A DNA stretch of 64,000 nucleotides from Streptomyces pyxinicus (lineage in GTDB: Bacteria; Actinomycetota; Actinomycetes; Streptomycetales; Streptomycetaceae): contig NZ_JANUGP010000014.1 of NCBI RefSeq assembly GCF_024753135.1, positions 1 through 64,000 on the forward strand, in the 5' to 3' direction. A model generated the notes under the pieces. That model saw only the letters and a program-made list of their open reading frames with translations, was not told where the DNA came from and did no database searches. Both the position numbers and the translations under genes were made by a program. Shown here in pieces: positions 1 to 14,237 of the stretch (positions within the stretch are counted from its first letter, which is position 1; every line of letters starts with the position of its first letter).

Positions 1-6735
<6,735 letters not shown>

Positions 6736-6988
6736 GGGTCTCGCTCCAGGGTGGGGCGCGGCGCGATGGGGCATCGTCCGCAGGGGAGGGGCAGGAGTGC
6801 GCGGCGCCGCGGGGTCCGTACGGCGCGGTGGGCGGGTGGGAACCGGGGCGGCCGCCCGAGGGAAGCCCTTTGTCGGCAGGGGACTTGGCGGCGGGGAGGT
6901 CCCGGCCGGCCCCGATGGGTCGGAGCCTCGGCCGGTCCCGGCAGGACGGGCCCTCGACCGGTCCTCCGGCGGGGACGGGCCGGAGGAC
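6736..6988. other. Intergenic region between exporter and NRPS genes
   Basis: These 253 nt separate the exporter stop from the NRPS start. They are very G+C-rich, with irregular repeats of GGACGGGCC and CCGGTCC types. No iron box is visible, so the NRPS may be transcribed from the promoter in front of the carrier-protein gene. No gene was recognised here. Confidence 0.5.
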
Positions 6989-8365
6989 CTAGCCGGCGGT
7001 GGCCGGGACGTCCCGCTCGGGACCGGTCCCGGACGGGCCCTCGACAGCGGCCTCACCGGCCCCGGCGCCGGCAAGGGGACCGGCGTCGGTATCGGGACCG
7101 GTCCCGGTCTCGTCCTCGTCGCCCGGGAGGGTGGCCCGGCGCAGGCCCGGCACCAGGACGGCGGCCAGCACCGCGGCGACGGCGCACACCGCGCCGTTGA
7201 CGACGGCCGCGCCGGCCGGGTTGAACCAGCGGGCCACCAGGGCCACTTCGGCGTCGCCGAGGACGTTGCCGGTGGTGCCCTGCGCGGTGACGACGCTGAC
7301 CACGCGTCCGCGCAGCCGGTCCGGGGTGTTGTGCTGGACCAGGGCGTATTCGAGGATCTCGTAGACCGTGCCGGCGGCGCCGCCGACGGCCAGCATCAGT
7401 ACGGCGATCCAGACGCTGTGGCTCAAGCCGAAGCCGATGGTGGCCAGGCCGCCGGTGAGCGCGGCGGTGAGCAGCAGCCGGCCGGGCCGCCGGTGCCGGA
7501 CGACCCAGCCACTGGTGGCGGAGACGAGCACGGCGCCCACGGCCGGGGCGGTGTAGAGCAGGCCGAGGATCACGTCGCCGCCGCCGAAGCGGGTGGCGAC
7601 CAGTTCCGGGAAGAGCACCACCGGCAGGTTGAACAGGACGGTGATCCCGCCGAGGCCGAGCAGTGCCCCCACCACGCGGTTGCGCAGCGCGAACTTGAAG
7701 GCCACGAGCGGGGAGCCGCCGTCCTCGCCGCTCTCGTCCGCGTCGTCGTCCGCGTCCGCGACCGGCGGCAGCGGCCGTACCCGCAGGATGAGCAGCGTGG
7801 TCACGGCGGTGGTGACGGCGGTGAAGGTGAACACCGGGCCGGGGCCGCCCGCGGCGAGCAGCACACCGCCGAGCAGCGGGGCGGAGATGGAGCCGATCTC
7901 ACCGGTGAGGGAGATCAGCGCGCCGGCCGCCGGGAGCTGGTCGGGGCGTACCAGGGTGGGCGCCACCGCCATCAGGGCCGTGACGCTCACGCCGGTGGCG
8001 AGTCCGTCCAGGGCGACACAGCCGTAGATCCCCCACAGGCTGGGGTCGGCCAGGAACGCGTTGACCGCGAGTCCCGCGAAGGCCACCGCGGCGGACGCCC
8101 GTGCTCGCACGATGAGCCGTCTGCGGTCCGTGCGGTCGGCCATCCAGCCGCCCCACAGCGAGCCGAGCAGCACCGTCACGCTCATGATCATGCTGGCGAC
8201 GGCGACGCTGAAGGTCGACTCGGTCAGGTCGTACACCTGCGCGGACAGGGCGACGGTCGCCATGCCGAGGCCGAACAGGGACACCACGCGGGCGACGAAG
8301 ATGGCCCTGAAGTCCCTGCTGGTGCGCAGGGGTTCGATGTCGACCAGCAGGTCACGCGCCCGCAC
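6989..8365 (-). CDS. MFS exporter, EntS-like (siderophore efflux)
   Basis: 458 residues with about 12 hydrophobic segments. The MFS loop motif GGWMADRTDRRRL lies after the second segment, and a charged cytoplasmic loop (DADDDADESGEDGG) splits the halves. Family knowledge: EntS-type carriers of the MFS_3 group export enterobactin-like catechols. The gene starts at GTG 8365, overlapping the ArCP stop by 14 nt, and lies upstream of the NRPS on the same strand. It is therefore the likely exporter for the product of this cluster. The roughly 45-residue Gly/Ala/Thr-rich C-terminal tail is probably disordered. Drug efflux is the alternative, but the context argues for siderophore export. Confidence 0.85.
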   Translation of the reverse strand: MRARDLLVDIEPLRTSRDFRAIFVARVVSLFGLGMATVALSAQVYDLTESTFSVAVASMIMSVTVLLGSLWGGWMADRTDRRRLIVRARASAAVAFAGLAVNAFLADPSLWGIYGCVALDGLATGVSVTALMAVAPTLVRPDQLPAAGALISLTGEIGSISAPLLGGVLLAAGGPGPVFTFTAVTTAVTTLLILRVRPLPPVADADDDADESGEDGGSPLVAFKFALRNRVVGALLGLGGITVLFNLPVVLFPELVATRFGGGDVILGLLYTAPAVGAVLVSATSGWVVRHRRPGRLLLTAALTGGLATIGFGLSHSVWIAVLMLAVGGAAGTVYEILEYALVQHNTPDRLRGRVVSVVTAQGTTGNVLGDAEVALVARWFNPAGAAVVNGAVCAVAAVLAAVLVPGLRRATLPGDEDETGTGPDTDAGPLAGAGAGEAAVEGPSGTGPERDVPATAG

Positions 8366-8618
8366 GGGGCGCTCCGGCGGGATCGAGGAGCGTGGCCCAG
8401 TCGGTCAGGGTCGGGCGCTCGGCGAGTTCGGCGAAGCCGACCTCCGCGCCGTCGGCCCGCCACCCCTCCACGAGCGTCATCATCCGGACGGAGTCCAGTC
8501 CCTGGTCGAACACGTTCTCGTCGACGGCCACCTCCTCGGCCTGGACGTAGAGCAGTCCGGCGAGGTCGTCGCGCAGGCGGTCGAGGGTGAAGGGCTGCGG
8601 TCTGGATACGTCGGTCAT
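8352..8618 (-). CDS. Free-standing aryl carrier protein (ArCP)
   Basis: 88 residues matching the carrier-protein part of EntB. The 4'-phosphopantetheine serine is in FDQGLDSVRMM. By homology it carries 2,3-dihydroxybenzoate loaded by the DhbE-type ligase (17801-19468) and hands it to C1 of the NRPS. In EntB and DhbB this domain is fused to isochorismatase. Here the isochorismatase at 17153-17785 lacks it, so the bifunctional protein is split. A good ribosome binding site (AGGAGAGGAAG) precedes ATG 8618, and a perfect iron box sits 38 nt upstream of the start codon. Confidence 0.9.
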   Translation of the reverse strand: MTDVSRPQPFTLDRLRDDLAGLLYVQAEEVAVDENVFDQGLDSVRMMTLVEGWRADGAEVGFAELAERPTLTDWATLLDPAGAPRAGA

Positions 8619-8656
8619 GGGTCTTCCTCTCCTGATCGATGTTTTTTCGTGGTGAG

Positions 8657-8675
8657 TTAGGTAAGCCTTACCTAA
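8657..8675 (-). promoter_or_regulatory. Iron box upstream of the ArCP gene
   Basis: TTAGGTAAGCCTTACCTAA is a perfect 19-bp palindrome around a central base and matches the IdeR/DmdR1/DtxR iron-box consensus. It lies between the mbtH stop and the ArCP start. Iron-loaded repressor bound here should shut off ArCP, exporter and probably the NRPS. Confidence 0.92.
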
Positions 8676-8694
8676 CAATCATTCCTCGGTCGGG

Positions 8695-8910
8695 TCAAGT
8701 TCGGGACCGTGCGGCCAGGCCGGCCGGACGCATGTCGGTCCAGTGCTCGTCCACGTAGGCGAGGCAGCCCTGCCGGGAGTCCTCGCCGTGCGCGGCGGTC
8801 CAGCCCGCGGGCACCTCGGCGAACGCGGGCCACAGTGAGTGCTGGTCCTCGTCGTTGACGAGGACCAGGTAGCGGGCGTCGTCGTCCTCGAAGGGGTTGG
8901 TCGCGGGCAT
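8695..8910 (-). CDS. MbtH-like protein
   Basis: 71 residues with the family signature: NPFEDDD at the start, LVLVNDEDQHSLWP, PAGW, and CLAYVDEHWTDMRP. MbtH proteins bind NRPS adenylation domains and are often needed for their solubility and activity, so the partner is likely the synthetase at 1-6735. The start ATG 8910 has AGGAGAT upstream. It is the first gene of the minus-strand biosynthetic run, with an iron box about 92 nt upstream of the start. Confidence 0.95.
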   Translation of the reverse strand: MPATNPFEDDDARYLVLVNDEDQHSLWPAFAEVPAGWTAAHGEDSRQGCLAYVDEHWTDMRPAGLAARSRT

Positions 8911-9002
8911 GGGTGATCTCCTCGTGGGGGTGGTGGGTGCGCGTGCGGATGCGTGCGGGTGTGCGGGGGAGGGTCTCGCACCGCCGCACACCGGACATTC
9001 AC

Positions 9003-9021
9003 TTAGGTAAGGCTTGCCTAA
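9003..9021 (-). promoter_or_regulatory. Iron box upstream of mbtH
   Basis: TTAGGTAAGGCTTGCCTAA has two arms differing from a perfect palindrome at one pair. It lies between mbtH and the AraC-regulator gene, in position to repress mbtH transcription when iron is sufficient. Confidence 0.9.
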
Positions 9022-9177
9022 AATTGCCCAAAGTCGGGTAGGTGTCAAGCCTGGTGGGGGCGCGTGGGCCGCGATGACCGAAGGGGGCGGCGGGGCGCAC
9101 GCGGCTGTGCCGCTCGTGCCGCCCGCCACCGCAACGCGGCCCCTGGGCGGGGTCGTTGTCCGTCGCCGCCGCGGACG

Positions 9178-9966
9178 TTACCCGACGGCGCGCTCGGTCC
9201 GCTCCCGGACGTACGCGCCCGGGGTCCGGTCGAAGTGCCGCCGGAAGGCCAGGATGAAGCCGTTCGCACTGACGAAGCCGACCCGCGCCGCCACGGCTCC
9301 GACCTGGTGTCCCTCGGCCAGCAGGGCCAGGGAGTGGTTGAGCCGCGCCCGGGTGCGCCACTCCGAGAAGGACAGGCCGGTCTCCACCCGGAACGCCCTG
9401 CGCAGGCTGGTGGAGCTGGTGTACAGCGCCTCGGCCCACTCGGTCGCCGTCCGCGGGTCGCCCGGGTCGCGCAGCAGCGCCACGGCCACCGCGCGGGCCG
9501 CCGTGCTCGCGGGCCGGGGCAGCGGCAGCCGCTGCTCGTCACCGGCCAGTTCGGTGAAGACCGCGGCGTCCTCGGGCACGGCTCCCGAACTGCGCATCCG
9601 GGTCAGCAGCAGGCGGCGCCTGACCTCGCCGACGTGCACGACCGTCGCCCGCGTGTACGGCAGCGGGTACCGCTCCGCGTCGAAGGTCTCGCTGACCACC
9701 AGTGAGTCCGGCTCGAAGCGCGCGCTGTGCGGCACGCCCGCCGGCAGCCACAGGCCCACCGCCGGTGACAGCACGTGGTCCGTCTCCCGTGCCGTCACCA
9801 CGATCCGGCCCAGCGGGACATACAGGAACTGGTGGAAGTCGTGCACGTGTGTGGGGTGGCCCTCGGTCGTGACGCCCGCGTCGTCCGCTCGTTCCGCCCG
9901 TCTGTGTCCCGGCTCCTCCGGGTCCGCGTGCTCCGTCTGCTTCGTCCGAACCGCACTCTGTGTCAC
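9178..9966 (-). CDS. AraC-family transcriptional regulator of the siderophore locus
   Basis: 262 residues. The N-terminal part (about 35-130) is cupin-like (HVHDFHQFLYVPLGRIVV...GLWLPAGVPHSARF). The C-terminal part (about 165-255) has two AraC helix-turn-helix motifs, ending VGFVSANGFILAFRRHFDRTPGAY. It sits between the biosynthetic and import units and diverges from the importer. Regulators of this layout in siderophore clusters often sense the ferri-siderophore and activate uptake; that role here is inferred. The intergenic iron box at 10046-10064 could serve both directions. Confidence 0.9.
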   Translation of the reverse strand: MTQSAVRTKQTEHADPEEPGHRRAERADDAGVTTEGHPTHVHDFHQFLYVPLGRIVVTARETDHVLSPAVGLWLPAGVPHSARFEPDSLVVSETFDAERYPLPYTRATVVHVGEVRRRLLLTRMRSSGAVPEDAAVFTELAGDEQRLPLPRPASTAARAVAVALLRDPGDPRTATEWAEALYTSSTSLRRAFRVETGLSFSEWRTRARLNHSLALLAEGHQVGAVAARVGFVSANGFILAFRRHFDRTPGAYVRERTERAVG

Positions 9967-10045
9967 GAGATCCCCCAGGTCTGCGGGGCCGGAAGACCGA
10001 CCCCTGAATTCGAGGCCTGTGCCTCTGCGTTGTATTGACGCCAGG

Positions 10046-10064
10046 CAAGGTAAGGGTAACCTAA
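10046..10064 (+). promoter_or_regulatory. Iron box upstream of the FecCD importer operon
   Basis: CAAGGTAAGGGTAACCTAA is a partly degenerate iron box whose right half (TAACCTAA) is well conserved. It ends 34 nt before the first permease ATG and lies in the 132-nt divergent promoter region shared with the AraC gene. Confidence 0.8.
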
Positions 10065-10098
10065 CCTGCCGTACAACTCGTGAGGAGCAGAAGAAACC

Positions 10099-11145
10099 AT
10101 GACATCCACGTCCCCGCCGGTGGCGACGTCGCCCCCGCCGGCCAGGACCCGCTTCTCCCGGGGCGCCGCCTGCCTGCTGCTGGCGGCGGTCGCGGTGGCG
10201 GCGACCCTGATCGCGAGCGTCGGCCTGGGCTCACGCCACATCTCCCCGCTCGACATCGTGCACATCCTGCTCCACCCGAACGGCGACGCGTACAACTCCC
10301 ATGTGCTGTGGTCCGAGCGCATCCCGCGGACCTTCCTCGGGCTCCTCGTCGGCGCGGCGCTGGGCGCCGCCGGAATGATCATGCAGGCGCTGACCATGAA
10401 CCCGCTGTCCGAGCCCGGCCTCCTCGGCATCGAGCAGGGCGCGGCCATGGCGGTCGTCGTCGGCATCCTCTACCTCGGAGTCACCGACCTCCAGGGCTAC
10501 TTCTGGATGGCGCTGATCGGCGCCGCGCTCAGCGCCGTCCTGGTCTATCTCATCGGCACCCGTACCAACACCGGCAGTTCCACCATCGGCCTGATCCTGG
10601 CCGGGGTCGCGCTGGCCGCCGTGATGTCCTCACTGATCACGCTGATGGTCGTGCGCGACGACGCCGCCTTCGCCCATCTGCGGTTCTGGTCGGTCGGCCA
10701 ACTCACCGGCCGCGCCGCGGTCCTGGACGACGTGCTGCCGTTCGCCGCCGTCGGACTGCTGCTCGCGCTGCCGCTGGGCCGCACCCTCAACATCCTCAGC
10801 CTCGGCGACGAGACCGCCCGCGGACTCGGCGTCCCCGTCGAACGCGCGCGCCTCGCCGCCGCGGCCGTCGCCGTCCTGCTGTGCGCCGCCGCCACCGCCG
10901 CCACCGGACCCGTCGCCTTCGTCGGACTCGTCGCCCCGCACTGCGCCCGCATGCTGGCCGGACCCGACCACCGCTGGTCGCTGCCGCTGTCCATGGCGCT
11001 CGGCGCCGTCCTGCTCACCGGCGCCGACACCGCCGGCCGCCTGATCATCGACCACGGCGAGATCCAGGTCGGCGTCATGACCGCGGCCGTCGGCACCCCC
11101 TTCTTCGTGTGGCTGGCCCGCCGCCGCGACCTGGTACGGGTGTGA
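10099..11145 (+). CDS. FecCD-family ABC permease, ferri-siderophore import (first subunit)
   Basis: 348 residues with about ten hydrophobic helices. FecCD/BtuC signatures are visible: PRTFLGLLVGAALGAAG, MQALTMNPLSEPGLLGI and the late VGLVAPHCARML segment. It forms the membrane channel with the next gene, driven by the ATPase at 12221 and fed by the lipoprotein at 13051. GAGGAG precedes ATG 10099. The stop overlaps the next start as TGATG, showing translational coupling. The specific siderophore is inferred from context. Confidence 0.95.
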   Translation: MTSTSPPVATSPPPARTRFSRGAACLLLAAVAVAATLIASVGLGSRHISPLDIVHILLHPNGDAYNSHVLWSERIPRTFLGLLVGAALGAAGMIMQALTMNPLSEPGLLGIEQGAAMAVVVGILYLGVTDLQGYFWMALIGAALSAVLVYLIGTRTNTGSSTIGLILAGVALAAVMSSLITLMVVRDDAAFAHLRFWSVGQLTGRAAVLDDVLPFAAVGLLLALPLGRTLNILSLGDETARGLGVPVERARLAAAAVAVLLCAAATAATGPVAFVGLVAPHCARMLAGPDHRWSLPLSMALGAVLLTGADTAGRLIIDHGEIQVGVMTAAVGTPFFVWLARRRDLVRV

Positions 11146-12224
11146 TGGCGACCGCGATCCGCAAGACCCCGCCCGCGCCCACCGTCTCCCCCCAGGCCAC
11201 CGCCGCCCGGCTGCGCGCCCGGCGCCGCGCGCACAACCTGAGGACGGCCGCCGTCACCGCCGTACTCCTGGTACTGCTGCTCGGCCTCACCGCCGCCTCG
11301 GTGCTGCTCGGCGGAGTCGCCCACATCGACGCCGCCGACGTGCTGCCCGCCGCCCTCGGCCTGCGCACCGGGCTCGCCGACTACCTCATCTTCCAACTCC
11401 GCATGCCCCGCGCCCTCGCCGCGCTGCTGTCCGGCGCCCTGTTCGGCCTCGCCGGCGCCCTCTACCAGCGGCTCGTCCGCAACCCGCTGGCCACCCCGGA
11501 CATCGTCGGCATCTCGGCCGGCGCCGGCGCGGGTGCCGCCACCGTGCTGCTGCTCGCCCCCGCCGCCTTCGCCTCCGGCCCGCCGCTGGCCGCGCTCGCC
11601 GGCGCCTTCACCCTGCTCGGCGCCGTGTACGCGCTCAGCTACCGGGGCGGTGTCGACACCTACCGGCTGGTCCTGGTCGGCATCGGGCTGAGCGCCGTGT
11701 GCACCGCCTACACCAACTACCTCTTCACCATCGCCGACCAGGACGACCTCGCCGTGGTGATGCGCTGGCTGATCGGCAGCACCAACGGCGCCGACTGGCC
11801 GGGTGTGCGCACCCTCGCCCTCGGCCTCGCCGGATGCCTGGCCTGCACCGCGCTGCTGCACCGGCCGCTGTCCGGCATGGCCCTCGGCGACCAGCTCGCC
11901 ACCGGCCTCGGCACCCGGGTCCGGCCGGCCCGCGCCGCCGCCCTGCTGGTCGGCGCCGCCGCGGCGGCCCTCGCCACCAGCGTCGTCGGACCGATCGGCT
12001 TCGTCTCGCTGATCAGCGGCCCCATCGCCGGCTGGCTGGTCGGCGGCGAACGCGCCATCGCCCTCGCCCCGCTGGTCGGCGCGGTGATCGTCATCGGCGC
12101 CGACGTCCTCGCCCAGAACGCCCCCCTGATCAGCCCGGTGCCCACCGGGGTCCTCACCGCGCTGCTCGGCGCGCCCTACTTCGTCTGGCTGATCCTTCGG
12201 CGCAGGCAGGGAGCCGTCTCGTGA
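11145..12224 (+). CDS. FecCD-family ABC permease, ferri-siderophore import (second subunit)
   Basis: 359 residues of the same family as the preceding gene: RMPRALAALLSGALFGLAG, YQRLVRNPLATPDIVGI and GPIGFVSLISGPIAGWL. An Arg/Ala-rich N-terminal stretch of about 40 residues precedes the first membrane helix. Paired unequal FecCD permeases are typical of Gram-positive siderophore importers. The start overlaps the previous stop (TGATG), and its own stop overlaps the ATPase start (GTGA), so three genes are tightly coupled. Confidence 0.95.
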   Translation: MATAIRKTPPAPTVSPQATAARLRARRRAHNLRTAAVTAVLLVLLLGLTAASVLLGGVAHIDAADVLPAALGLRTGLADYLIFQLRMPRALAALLSGALFGLAGALYQRLVRNPLATPDIVGISAGAGAGAATVLLLAPAAFASGPPLAALAGAFTLLGAVYALSYRGGVDTYRLVLVGIGLSAVCTAYTNYLFTIADQDDLAVVMRWLIGSTNGADWPGVRTLALGLAGCLACTALLHRPLSGMALGDQLATGLGTRVRPARAAALLVGAAAAALATSVVGPIGFVSLISGPIAGWLVGGERAIALAPLVGAVIVIGADVLAQNAPLISPVPTGVLTALLGAPYFVWLILRRRQGAVS

Positions 12225-13054
12225 ACGAACAGACCGTCACCACCGGCCCGCACGCGCTGGAGGCGCGCGGCATCACCGCCGGATACGGCGACACCCCCGT
12301 CATCGAGGAACTGTCGCTGACCGTCGAGACCGGGCGGGTCACCGCACTCGTCGGCCCGAACGCCTGCGGCAAGTCCACGCTGCTGAAGTCCATCGCCCGG
12401 CTGCTGCCCGTCGCCGCCGGCTCGGTGCTGCTCGACGGAGCGGACATCCACTCCCTGCGCACCCGGGACGTGGCCCGCCGGCTCGGCATCCTGCCGCAGT
12501 CCCCGATCGCGCCCGAGTCCATCACCGTCGGCGACCTGGTGTGGCGGGGCCGCCACCCGCACCGCCGGTTCGGGCAGCGCCGTACCGAGGCCGACGACCT
12601 GCTGATCGCCGAGGCCCTCGCGGCCACCGGCACCGCCGAGCTGACCGACCGCCCGGTCGACGCCCTGTCCGGCGGCCAGCGCCAGCGGGTGTGGATCGCG
12701 CTCGCCCTGGCCCAGGACACCCCGACCCTGCTCCTCGACGAGCCCACCACCTATCTGGACATCGCGCACCAGATCGAGGTGCTGGACCTGCTGGCCGACC
12801 TCAACGAACGCACCGGCAAGACCATCGTCCTCGTCTCCCACGACCTCAACCAGGCCGCCCTGTACGCGCACACGATCGTCGCCATGCGCGACGGCCGGAT
12901 CGTGCGCCAGGGCCCGCCGGCAGATGTGCTCGACGAACGCACCGTGGCCGAGGTCTTCGGCCTGGACTGCGTCGTCGTGCCCCACCCCCGCACCGACCGG
13001 CCCCAGATCTTCCCGCTGGGCAGCCGCCACCTCATCCAGGAGAACAGAACGTGA
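12221..13054 (+). CDS. ABC transporter ATPase, ferri-siderophore import
   Basis: 277 residues. Walker A GPNACGKST, signature LSGGQRQRV, Walker B LLLDEPTTYLD and the H-loop VSHDLNQA are all intact. FecE/FepC family: hydrolyses ATP on the cytoplasmic face of the two permeases. GTG 12221 overlaps the permease stop (GTGA), and its stop overlaps the GTG of the binding-protein gene in the same way. Confidence 0.96.
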   Translation: MNEQTVTTGPHALEARGITAGYGDTPVIEELSLTVETGRVTALVGPNACGKSTLLKSIARLLPVAAGSVLLDGADIHSLRTRDVARRLGILPQSPIAPESITVGDLVWRGRHPHRRFGQRRTEADDLLIAEALAATGTAELTDRPVDALSGGQRQRVWIALALAQDTPTLLLDEPTTYLDIAHQIEVLDLLADLNERTGKTIVLVSHDLNQAALYAHTIVAMRDGRIVRQGPPADVLDERTVAEVFGLDCVVVPHPRTDRPQIFPLGSRHLIQENRT

Positions 13055-14097
13055 ACCGCCTTCCCAGACCAGCCGGCCGCCGCGGCGCCGTACGCACCCT
13101 CCTCGCCGTCGCCGCGGCCCTGGCCCTCGCCAGTGGCTGCTCGGGGTCCGGGGACGACAAGCCCGAGTCCAAGTCCGGCGCCGCCGACGCCGGTTCCGCG
13201 GCCTTCCCCGTCAAGCTCGGCAACGCCTGGGGCACCACCGAGGTCGCCAAGAAGCCGGTCCGGGTCGCCACCGTCTCCGACGGTGACACCGACATCGCCC
13301 TCGCCCTCGGCATCGTCCCGGTCATCACCCCGGACGCCGAGGACGGCGGCCCCGTCCCCGAGTACAAGCAGCAGGCCATCGAGAAGCTCGGGAAGACCGA
13401 GCTCAAGACGTACGACGACACCGACGGCACCGACTACGAGGCCATCGCCGAAGCCGCCCCGGACGTCATCCTCGGCGTCAACACCTGGTCGATGAACACC
13501 GACTACGCCAAGCTCAAGCCCATCGCCCCCGTCGTCACCTACGCCGACAAGAAGGACGCCGACACCCTCACCTGGCAGGACCGCCTGAAGACCGCCGCCA
13601 AGGCGCTCGGCATGACCGGCAAGGCCGAGCAGATCATCGCCGCCAACGAGAAGGCGTTCGGCGACGCGGCCAAGGCGCACCCGGAGTTCAAGGGCAAGAC
13701 GTACACCTACGCGGTCGTCCACCCCGAGCAGATCACCTACGCCTCCTACGCCGACCAGGACCCGGGCGTCTTCGAGGGACTCGGCCTCACCAAGGCCCCC
13801 AACGCCAAGAAGTACAGCGCGAGCAAGAACGCCGTCAGCCTGGAGAACCTCGACCAACTGGAGGCCGACGTCCTGCTGGTCACCTACCCGTTCGGCGACA
13901 ACGGCCTGGTGTCCGCCTCCGAACTGGGGAAGAACAAGCTCTTCAAGTCCCTCAAGGTGGTCAAGGGCAAGCACTACGCCGTCGTGCCGTCCGAGAACAC
14001 CCTCGCCTCCGCCGTCGCCTACCCGGACGCGCTCAGCTCGCCCTGGGTCGCGAAGAAGCTGACGCCGATCCTCGCCGACGCCGTCGCCGGCAAGTAG
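13051..14097 (+). CDS. Siderophore-binding lipoprotein of the ABC importer
   Basis: 348 residues. The signal peptide has twin Arg, a hydrophobic run and the lipobox LASGC, so Cys (about residue 31) should be lipidated. The mature part is a FepB/FhuD-type periplasmic-binding fold (PF01497-like): WGTTEVAKKPVRVATVSDGDTD, then APDVILGVNTWS. Gram-positive bacteria anchor such proteins outside the membrane to capture ferric siderophore for the adjacent permeases. It is the last gene of the coupled four-gene operon and is followed by a strong hairpin. Confidence 0.95.
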   Translation: MNRLPRPAGRRGAVRTLLAVAAALALASGCSGSGDDKPESKSGAADAGSAAFPVKLGNAWGTTEVAKKPVRVATVSDGDTDIALALGIVPVITPDAEDGGPVPEYKQQAIEKLGKTELKTYDDTDGTDYEAIAEAAPDVILGVNTWSMNTDYAKLKPIAPVVTYADKKDADTLTWQDRLKTAAKALGMTGKAEQIIAANEKAFGDAAKAHPEFKGKTYTYAVVHPEQITYASYADQDPGVFEGLGLTKAPNAKKYSASKNAVSLENLDQLEADVLLVTYPFGDNGLVSASELGKNKLFKSLKVVKGKHYAVVPSENTLASAVAYPDALSSPWVAKKLTPILADAVAGK

Positions 14098-14128
14098 CAC
14101 CCGCGCCACCCGCCGGTGGACACCCGAA

Positions 14129-14165
14129 CCGGCGGCCGGGCCCCCTCCCGGGGCCCGGCCGCCGG
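14129..14165 (+). terminator. Strong stem-loop after the importer operon
   Basis: A perfect 16-bp inverted repeat (14129-14144 with 14150-14165) has a 5-nt loop. It is all G/C in a G+C-rich genome and has no U-tract, as is common for Streptomyces terminators. It lies between the lipoprotein gene and the reductase fusion and may attenuate read-through. Confidence 0.75.
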
Positions 14166-14237
14166 GCGGTGCCGTGCCCACCGGCCGCACCCGCGCCCCG
14201 CACCAGCGGGGACGCCCGTAGTGAGAAGGAGCCCCGC